7,980 nucleotides of DNA from NCBI GenBank assembly GCA_021739805.1, contig JAIPBB010000253.1, positions 1-7,980 on the forward strand. The letters run 5' to 3'. Each line of letters starts with the position of its first letter. Position 1 is the first letter of the stretch. Of the stretch, positions 1 to 3,652 are shown in pieces. The notes under the pieces are model-generated. The model had not been told where the DNA came from. It did no database searches and worked only from the letters and a program-made list of their open reading frames with translations. Source of the stretch: Saprospiraceae bacterium (GTDB lineage: Bacteria; Bacteroidota; Bacteroidia; Bacteroidales; JAIPBB01). The position numbers were made by a program, and so were the translations under genes.

Positions 1-2
1 TG

Positions 3-33
3 CTCCTTATATCTGAACTTCCTGGCTATTATA
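3..33 (-). promoter_or_regulatory. Probable ribosome-binding site and -10 box of a gene starting left of the window
   Basis: Read on the minus strand, the last bases of the window are ATAAGGAGCA. The AAGGAG (3-8) is a good Shine-Dalgarno sequence with about two bases left before the edge, so a start codon is expected just outside. A perfect TATAAT lies at 28-33, about 20 bases upstream of the ribosome-binding site, as expected for a -10 box with a short leader. No good TTGACA-like -35 box is present; TTACCTTT repeats occupy that place. The gene itself is not visible, so this is an inference from spacing and motifs. Confidence 0.35.
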
Positions 34-39
34 AATAAA

Positions 40-116
40 AAAGTAATGAAAGGTAAGGAAAAGGTAATGTCATAACTTCATACATTAATAATAATTACAA
101 CAAAATATTACCTTTT
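40..116. promoter_or_regulatory. Operator-like direct and inverted AAAGGTAA repeats
   Basis: On the + strand AAAGGTAA occurs at 49-56 and again at 60-67, an 11-base step, with a degenerate AAAGTAA at 40-46. A perfect 10-base inverted partner is present: AAAAGGTAAT at 59-68 and ATTACCTTTT at 107-116, separated by 38 bases. Copies one helical turn apart, placed where a -35 box would be relative to the TATAAT at 28-33, look like a regulator-binding site, comparable in layout to the 11-base direct repeats bound by PhoB/OmpR-type response regulators. No specific regulator can be named. The inverted pair could also form a hairpin. Confidence 0.3.
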
Positions 117-128
117 TCGCGTTTTTTG

Positions 129-169
129 AATATATATACACCTATTATTTACTTTTAAATTAATTTGCC
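129..169 (+). repeat. 41-base AT-rich element, copy 1
   Basis: First of three related 41-base elements, with the core ATATATACxCCTATT followed by a T-rich stretch and AATTTGCC. It matches copy 2 (305-345) at 35 of 41 positions by eye. It marks the left border of the array: unlike copies 2 and 3 it is not preceded by ATTCAAA/ATTCATA heptamers but by unrelated AT-rich DNA. Confidence 0.7.
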
Positions 170-182
170 ATCTCCCCCTCGG

Positions 183-266
183 ATCTCGGTTCTCGGATTT
201 CGAATCTCGTATCTTGAACGAAGTGAAATCCCGATCACTGATCACTGGTCACTGCAGCGAAGCTGC
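183..266 (+). repeat. Heptamer runs around a GAACGAAGTGAA box and a GCGAAGC hairpin
   Basis: Five successive 7-base words, ATCTCGG, TTCTCGG, ATTTCGA, ATCTCGT and ATCTTGA, run from 183 to 217. They lead into the box TTGAACGAAGTGAAATCCCG (214-233). Three more heptamers follow, ATCACTG, ATCACTG and GTCACTG (234-254). The segment ends in a perfect 5-base stem with GAA loop, GCAGC-GAA-GCTGC (254-266). The phase of 7 is kept within each run while the word changes between runs. Confidence 0.7.
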
Positions 267-269
267 CTT

Positions 270-318
270 CATTCAAAATTCATAATTCAAAATTCATAAT
301 TGGTAAAATATATACCCC
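270..318 (+). repeat. 49-base perfect direct repeat, copy 1
   Basis: Begins CATTCAAAATTCATAATTC and ends AATATATACCCC. It is identical base for base to 548-596, at an offset of 278. It contains the alternating heptamers ATTCAAA/ATTCATA twice, then ATTGGTA, and overlaps the first 14 bases of the 41-base AT-rich element (305-345). It joins the end of unit 1 to the start of unit 2. Confidence 0.85.
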
Positions 319-345
319 TATTTTTAACTTTTTAAATAATTTGCC
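305..345 (+). repeat. 41-base AT-rich element, copy 2
   Basis: Second copy: AAAATATATACCCC, then a T-rich stretch, then AATAATTTGCC. It matches copy 1 at 35 of 41 positions and copy 3 (583-623) at about 34 of 41. The differences between copies are mostly A/T exchanges, so the element appears to diverge slowly while keeping its length. Confidence 0.7.
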
Positions 346-370
346 TTTGCTCATCGCTGTCGCATTTTCA

Positions 371-519
371 CAATTTCCCAATTTCCCAATTTCCTCCCCC
401 CCTTCGGCGAAGCCAGTCCATCCCTCAATCCCTCAATCAGTCTTTCCCTCGTTGAACGAAGTGAAATCCCGTTCACCGATCACTGATCACCGTTCACTGC
501 TGAACGCAGTGAAGCCCCA
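371..519 (+). repeat. Octamer and heptamer runs with three triloop-type boxes
   Basis: CAATTTCC occurs three times in phase (371-394). Next is a GGC-GAA-GCC hairpin (406-414), then CCCTCAAT twice (422-437). The 20-base box TTGAACGAAGTGAAATCCCG (452-471) is an exact copy of 214-233. Four heptamers, GTTCACC, GATCACT, GATCACC and GTTCACT, run 471-498. A perfect 8-base stem TTCACTGC (493-500)/GCAGTGAA (506-513) overlaps a variant box, GAACGCAGTGAAGCCCC (503-519). This is the fullest version of the unit organisation. Confidence 0.7.
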
Positions 520-547
520 TTTTCAATTTTACATTTCTTGTCGCTGT

Positions 548-596
548 CATTCAAAATTCATAATTCAAAATTCATAATTGGTAAAATATATACCCC
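548..596 (+). repeat. 49-base perfect direct repeat, copy 2
   Basis: Exact copy of 270-318. Both copies hold two ATTCAAA/ATTCATA heptamer pairs followed by ATTGGTA and run into a 41-base AT-rich element. The word TCGCTGTC directly before this copy (541-548) also occurs at 354-361, just after the previous AT-rich element, so words are reused in different orders. Confidence 0.85.
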
Positions 597-623
597 AATA
601 TTTGATTTTTTAAAAATTCACCC
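583..623 (+). repeat. 41-base AT-rich element, copy 3
   Basis: Third copy: AAAATATATACCCC is identical to copy 2 over 14 bases. The rest is more diverged and ends ATTCACCC instead of AATTTGCC. It opens the third and most C/T-rich unit. Confidence 0.6.
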
Positions 624-645
624 CTTCGCACCTTCTCCCCTTCCC

Positions 646-778
646 GCCTTCGTGCCCTCGTGTTTTCGTTTCACACCCTCGTGCTTTCGTGCCTTCGTGC
701 TTTCGCCCCCTCGCCCCTTCGCCCCTTCGCATTTTCGTCTCCCGTTTCCCGTCTCCCGCTGAACGAAGTGAAGTCCCA
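646..778 (+). repeat. GCCTTCGT-type octamers, CTCCCGT heptamers and third GAACGAAGTGAA box
   Basis: Octamers GCCTTCGT, GCCCTCGT and GTTTTCGT (646-669) are followed by a 13-base interruption. Seven more in-phase octamers run 683-738: GCTTTCGT, GCCTTCGT, GCTTTCGC, CCCCTCGC, CCCTTCGC twice and ATTTTCGT. They pass into heptamers CTCCCGT, TTCCCGT and CTCCCGC (739-759). The box CTGAACGAAGTGAAGTCCCA lies at 759-778. Most octamers share TCG at the same place. Confidence 0.7.
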
Positions 779-819
779 TTTTCGCATTTTCACCTCCCCC
801 TCCCTCTCTCATCTTCTAA

Positions 820-929
820 TTTTCAATTTTCAATTTTCAATTTTCAATTAGCAGAATCGCCCCCCTCGCCCCCTCGTGCCTTCGTGCTTTCGTTCCATCC
901 CTCTATCCCTCATTCACTCGTTCCCTCGT
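820..929 (+). repeat. TTTTCAA heptamers and final octamer run entering a gene end
   Basis: Four perfect TTTTCAA heptamers (820-847) are followed by a short linker and octamers in phase: CCCCTCGC, CCCCTCGT, GCCTTCGT and GCTTTCGT (862-893). After a four-base slip come TCCCTCTA, TCCCTCAT, TCACTCGT and TCCCTCGT (898-929). The last octamers overlap the 3' end and stop codon of the minus-strand gene whose stop is at 903-905. Confidence 0.75.
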
Positions 930-1289
930 ATATAAATTGTATCCAGCCACTCTCTTTCTCACAAATTTATTTGCCTGCTCTTTCCAGTGATTTCTTTCTT
1001 CTTCACTCAATGCCTGCCAGGCGGCTCCCACTTCTTTCATTTTATTACAGAAACATTCTGTCTGCGGATTGGTGTTGTGATTGTATGTTTTGCGATGATA
1101 TATCCAGGGATTTTGACGGTAATCATCCTTATATTTTAATTCATTACGCGTATAATGCACTTCTTCGAAGATTTTGCCTTCCAATGCCAATATCCAGTTG
1201 CGCTGGCTTTGCATTCCTCGTCTATAAGTTGGCAGGCTTTCATATTCCGGCTCGGGTAATGCTAATATTTCACTTAAATGTTCTTCCAA
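903..1289 (-). CDS. Small HMG-box-like hypothetical protein, start codon uncertain and possibly 5' damaged
   Basis: Unrecognised protein of 128 residues from the TTG at 1287-1289. There is no signal peptide or membrane segment, so it is probably cytoplasmic. The C-terminal third has the pattern N-P-x-T (74-77), K-M-K-E-V-G-x-x-W (83-91), L-S-E-E-E-x-x-x-W (94-102), A106 and G-Y-N-L-Y (116-120). This resembles an HMG-box core and also small bacterial and phage proteins ending W..L....W...A......GYN. A nucleic-acid role is possible but unproven. The frame is open upstream to 1346 and the added residues (DEDLDAEYEEW) look coding, yet no ATG, GTG or TTG occurs upstream of 1289. An AAAGGTGG at about 1339-1346 fits an ATG pair at 1319-1324 that is out of frame. 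A start lost by mutation or an indel is therefore plausible. The last eight codons and the TAG are octamer repeats. A terminator hairpin lies just upstream. Confidence 0.6.
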   Translation of the reverse strand: MEEHLSEILALPEPEYESLPTYRRGMQSQRNWILALEGKIFEEVHYTRNELKYKDDYRQNPWIYHRKTYNHNTNPQTECFCNKMKEVGAAWQALSEEERNHWKEQANKFVRKRVAGYNLYTRERVNEG

Positions 1290-1354
1290 CCATTCTTCAT
1301 ATTCAGCGTCCAGGTCTTCATCATTGGTGATTTTGAACCACCTTTCTTATAAGG

Positions 1355-1385
1355 AATAAGACTCCGAATAACTCGGAGTCTTATT
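1355..1385 (-). terminator. Rho-independent terminator of the PKD/T9SS protein gene
   Basis: A perfect 13-base stem, AATAAGACTCCGA (1355-1367) and TCGGAGTCTTATT (1373-1385), encloses a five-base loop. It starts 32 bases after the TAG at 1418-1420. The T-run is weak on the minus strand (CTTATTCC) and similar on the plus strand, so it could act in both directions. The AAGACTCC/GGAGTCTT core is the same as in the other terminator at 3597-3624. Confidence 0.75.
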
Positions 1386-1417
1386 TCACTTCAATTAAGT
1401 AATTCTCTAAGTCTAAG

Positions 1418-2893
1418 CTATTTAAAAAGAATCATTTTTTTAATTTGAGAGTTTTCAACATTTAATCTATATAGGTAGATGCCAGATGCAAATCCACTTG
1501 CATCCCACACTACCGAACCAGTTCTTAATTCCTCATCACTTGTCACGGCGTAATTTGATAAAGACGGATCAATTTTCAATTCGCTGATGCGTTGTCCCTT
1601 CAGGTTAAAAATCTCAATCAATGGTTTCTCAATGTTTGGTGGTAACTCATAGCTAATGATCGTTGAGGGATTAAAGGGATTGGGAAAGTTTTTTAAAACA
1701 GGTTCAATCATTGCTACTATTTCTTCATTCTCAACTCCTGAACTTCCGGAAACATGGATATGTTTTGATGCTATTAATTCAGGATTACCCATCCCTTGTA
1801 ATATCTCGAGCGTTACTCGATAAGTTCCGCTATCAGAAAAAGTATATTCAGGATTTTGCTCGCAAGAATCAATCTCCCCATCATCATTGAAGTCCCACAG
1901 CCAGTTAGAAATACCACCTCCACTTGATGTGTCGGAAAATTGCACTGTAAGTGGAGCTGTGCCTGAATCTGCGCTTGCCGTGAAGTTTGCAAAGTAAGGC
2001 TCTGGTCCATATTCAAGAACCGGGTAGATTGTAAAAGTCTCACCAAAATCCAGACTGTGGTATATATATATGTGTACTCTTGAGTGTAAATTCTGCACAT
2101 ATTGTACAAGCATATATATTTCTCCAGGTTGTCTTCCCCCAACAATTCCCTTTATAGGTAAATAAGGACAGTTAAATGTATTTTTTGTTTCCCATGACTG
2201 CCCATAATCACTACTATACCTTAGATTGCTGCCTTCAGATGAGTTAGAAAAGTAGCTGGTATGATAATACAACTCCCCATCTTCCACTCCTCGGGATATT
2301 TGATTTTTATTGGTCATGAAATAGAAAATATGCTGCAATTCAAGATTTTCAAAATTATCATAACTAATTAACAGACTCATTGAATCTAAATCAATGGATT
2401 CCCTTACTATGACATATCCAATATCGGCATTATTATCGATCTCTGAGGCTCTATAGTTTCCAAAGTAACCCTGGCATAGATGATCAATAAAAGTATTTCC
2501 ATAATCTTCGCTATGCGTTATCTGTCTATTATATATAAATCCTTCGGTTCTTCCACTTTGCATATAAGCTACATCGTTATTTCGAAATATCCAGCTTCCT
2601 TCTTCTCCATAATTATAAGAGATAAAAAGATTATTATAGTGACTGCTGTAAATAACTCCTGGAGTAAGATCAGCCGAAATGCTATTAAAGACCATATTTG
2701 CATCTAATGTACTATCCATACAAGTTGCTGTTTCTCCAAAATCCATTGAATGATATATTGCTGCTGAAGTCGTTCTTGTTGCCGCTAAAAAGTAAATTTC
2801 CCCTACTTCCGGACCCCGGGTAATAGTAGTATCACAGAATATAGCTTTACTTGCTATAATTAGTAACATTATAAATAAGCCTGATCTTCTCAT
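1418..2893 (-). CDS. Secreted T9SS protein with Asp-box propeller-like repeats and a PKD domain
   Basis: Complete protein of 491 residues. Residues 1-20 are a Sec signal peptide: MRRSG, then a hydrophobic core. Residues 25-295 contain recurring Asp-box-like motifs of the S-x-D-x-G-x-[ST]-[FW] type: HSMDFGET (48-55), HSEDYGNTF (127-135), SSDYGQSW (227-234), HSLDFGETF (279-287), plus degenerate ones near 92 and 177. This suggests a BNR/sialidase-like beta-propeller; no sialidase active site can be claimed. Residues 302-383 are a PKD domain, with APLTVQFSDTS, WLWDFNDDGEID and GTYRVTLE. Residues 402-491 are a T9SS type A sorting domain: NFPNPFNPS, IFNLKGQRI, WDASGFASGIYLYRL and terminal KKMILFK. 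The ATG at 2891-2893 follows GGAGG (2901-2905) by seven bases, which fixes the start. It is probably a surface or secreted binding protein; its ligand is unknown. Confidence 0.9.
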   Translation of the reverse strand: MRRSGLFIMLLIIASKAIFCDTTITRGPEVGEIYFLAATRTTSAAIYHSMDFGETATCMDSTLDANMVFNSISADLTPGVIYSSHYNNLFISYNYGEEGSWIFRNNDVAYMQSGRTEGFIYNRQITHSEDYGNTFIDHLCQGYFGNYRASEIDNNADIGYVIVRESIDLDSMSLLISYDNFENLELQHIFYFMTNKNQISRGVEDGELYYHTSYFSNSSEGSNLRYSSDYGQSWETKNTFNCPYLPIKGIVGGRQPGEIYMLVQYVQNLHSRVHIYIYHSLDFGETFTIYPVLEYGPEPYFANFTASADSGTAPLTVQFSDTSSGGGISNWLWDFNDDGEIDSCEQNPEYTFSDSGTYRVTLEILQGMGNPELIASKHIHVSGSSGVENEEIVAMIEPVLKNFPNPFNPSTIISYELPPNIEKPLIEIFNLKGQRISELKIDPSLSNYAVTSDEELRTGSVVWDASGFASGIYLYRLNVENSQIKKMILFK

Positions 2894-2905
2894 TTCATTA
2901 CCTCC
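2894..2905 (-). promoter_or_regulatory. Ribosome-binding site of the PKD/T9SS protein gene
   Basis: On the minus strand CCGGAGGTAATGAA precedes the ATG at 2891-2893. GGAGG is a full Shine-Dalgarno match with a seven-base spacer. It supports this start, which also places the signal peptide at the very N-terminus. Confidence 0.8.
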
Positions 2906-2950
2906 GGTGAGTTTTTTTATTTAGTGGAATAATAACCTGATCAATCAGTT

Positions 2951-2980
2951 ATTGAACAATTGCCGGGGCAATAATTCAAT
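2951..2980. promoter_or_regulatory. 30-base two-part palindrome in the leader of the PKD/T9SS protein gene
   Basis: ATTGAA (2951-2956) pairs with TTCAAT (2975-2980). Inside it ATTGCC (2959-2964) pairs with GGCAAT (2967-2972), with two-base internal gaps. The centre is 60 to 75 bases upstream of the start codon. It could be an operator for a dimeric regulator or a leader hairpin. TTGTTC (2954-2959, minus) and TTATTA (2930-2935) lie 18 bases apart as a weak promoter candidate overlapping it. Confidence 0.4.
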
Positions 2981-3009
2981 CATCTCCATAATAATCTGAC
3001 ACAACTTTC

Positions 3010-3032
3010 AAATAGTTGATGATCAGCTATTT
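3010..3032. repeat. 23-base near-perfect palindrome
   Basis: AAATAGTTGAT (3010-3020) and ATCAGCTATTT (3022-3032) are arms of 11 bases around a single central G, with one imperfect position (T opposite G). The absence of a loop argues for protein-binding dyad symmetry over a terminator. It lies about 117 to 139 bases upstream of the start of the PKD/T9SS protein gene. Confidence 0.45.
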
Positions 3033-3111
3033 CCACATATAATTTTTGTTGAAGTATACGGTAGTCTGACTCAAACACTCGAGATAATAATCTCTTATGT
3101 ACAATTTTAAA

Positions 3112-3181
3112 AAATACTAATTCAGATTTTCGTTAATTCTTAATAGCCAATCAATCATTAACGAATCAAACAAATACTAAT
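3112..3181. repeat. Inverted repeat flanked by 10-base direct repeats
   Basis: TTCGTTAAT (3129-3137) and ATTAACGAA (3157-3165) form a perfect 9-base inverted pair with a 19-base spacer. The same ten bases, AAATACTAAT, stand on both sides at 3112-3121 and 3172-3181. The geometry is that of a tiny inserted element with a target duplication, or of a symmetric regulator site. The inverted arms do not reach the direct repeats, so the insertion reading is weak. Confidence 0.3.
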
Positions 3182-3227
3182 GTGAAAAAATTGTCAAACA
3201 TTTTTTTCCCTGTAGTGTTTTATTTAT

Positions 3228-3368
3228 CAATTTAAAACAGGGATGCCTGTTCTCAAATTGATCTCTATAAATCTTGTCAGCCACCCATTAAACTCATTTT
3301 GGGCAATGGTACCTTACAAAAAATACTCTGTCAATTTTTGGCAGGAATCTTTTACACACTATTGTAAA
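3228..3368. repeat. Group of three small hairpins in the intergenic gap
   Basis: CAATTT (3228-3233), AACAGG (3236-3241), loop GATG, CCTGTT (3246-3251) and AAATTG (3255-3260) make a two-step stem. CTGTCAA (3328-3334) pairs with TTGGCAG (3338-3344) around TTT with one wobble. TTTACA (3351-3356) pairs with TGTAAA (3363-3368). None is followed by a convincing T-run. Otherwise the stretch 2906-3386 holds no gene that I can support. Confidence 0.3.
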
Positions 3369-3386
3369 CCATAAGAATTTGGCTGC

Positions 3387-3584
3387 TTACACGAGCAAAT
3401 GAATATTTTCTTTTCTTCTCTTCCTTTCGCGTTTTCCGCTTGTCGAGGCGTAGTAAAACGAAGACTGGCGCTTTCCACGGTTCAAATTCTTCCTTTTTGG
3501 TTCTGGCTTGTCCAGGTTAGGCTTTTGCATAGAGTCGTAATCCAGATATATCCGGACGACTATTTGTGAAACACTATTGCACAT
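3387..3584 (-). CDS. Possible small basic protein, doubtful
   Basis: Open frame of 65 residues, not recognised. From the second methionine (codon 3526-3528) it reads as a compact, very basic 46-residue protein rich in Lys, Arg and Asn (KPEPKRKNLNRGKRQ, GKRERKRRKEN). Its codons are more GC-rich than those of its neighbours. The first ATG is only 12 bases beyond the terminator hairpin at 3597-3624, leaving no room for a promoter, so the second ATG is the better start; neither has a Shine-Dalgarno sequence. A gene-sized patch of raised GC with a non-random basic product makes it worth listing. It may equally be an RNA gene or a remnant. Confidence 0.22.
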   Translation of the reverse strand: MCNSVSQIVVRIYLDYDSMQKPNLDKPEPKRKNLNRGKRQSSFYYASTSGKRERKRRKENIHLLV

Positions 3585-3596
3585 AGCGGGTTTAAA

Positions 3597-3624
3597 AGAA
3601 AAGACTCCAATTGGAGTCTTTTCT
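3597..3624 (-). terminator. Rho-independent terminator of the gingipain-like protein gene
   Basis: A perfect 28-base palindrome with half-sites AGAAAAGACTCCAA and TTGGAGTCTTTTCT. As RNA it would form a stem with an AATT loop, followed on the minus strand by TTTTCTTTT. It begins 28 bases after the TAG at 3653-3655. A-rich and T-rich flanks on both sides let it work in either direction. It shares AAGACTCC/GGAGTCTT with 1355-1385. Confidence 0.85.
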
Positions 3625-3652
3625 CATCATTATCAGCTAATCTGACTTGAGA

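Larger units (their letters stand above)
129..929. repeat. Mosaic array of 7- and 8-base tandem repeats in three composite units
   Basis: About 800 bases with no credible gene are built from many short tandem words. Heptamers: ATCTCGG-type (183-217), ATCACTG/GTCACTG (234-254), ATTCAAA/ATTCATA (271-298 and 549-576), GTTCACC/GATCACT (471-498), CTCCCGT (739-759), TTTTCAA x4 (820-847). Octamers: CAATTTCC x3 (371-394), CCCTCAAT x2 (422-437), GCCTTCGT-type (646-738, with one interruption) and CCCCTCGT/GCCTTCGT/TCCCTCGT-type (862-929). Three units can be drawn, each opening with a related 41-base AT-rich element (129, 305, 583) and each holding a TGAACGAAGTGAA box. The + strand is strongly pyrimidine-rich: 621-760 contains only four A. 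Apparent ORFs here are by-products of composition. It recalls the STRR sequences of cyanobacteria in style, but the family is unidentified. Confidence 0.85.

Noticed and set aside
129..929. CRISPR array
   Set aside because: Repeat units are 7-8 bases and directly adjacent, with no unique spacers of constant length and no cas genes. The 41- and 49-base repeats occur only two or three times at unequal distances.
341..1330. Several overlapping open frames on both strands, the longest plus-strand one of 213 residues at 689-1330
   Set aside because: They are rich in Ser, Pro, Phe and Arg because they translate pyrimidine-rich short repeats. The longest also runs antisense to the HMG-box-like ORF, whose motif pattern is far more protein-like.
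1813..2145. 110-residue minus-strand frame inside the PKD/T9SS gene
   Set aside because: It is a shifted reading of the PKD-coding segment with no ribosome-binding site or recognisable domain.
2834..2893. Lipoprotein signal in the PKD/T9SS protein
   Set aside because: The Cys at position 20 is preceded by Ala-Ile-Phe, which does not fit a lipobox (small residue at -1), and T9SS cargo normally uses signal peptidase I.
3399..3569. Plus-strand frame opposite the small basic ORF
   Set aside because: Only 56 residues, with no good ribosome-binding site and no recognisable pattern. It is kept only as a remark in the finding on this patch.
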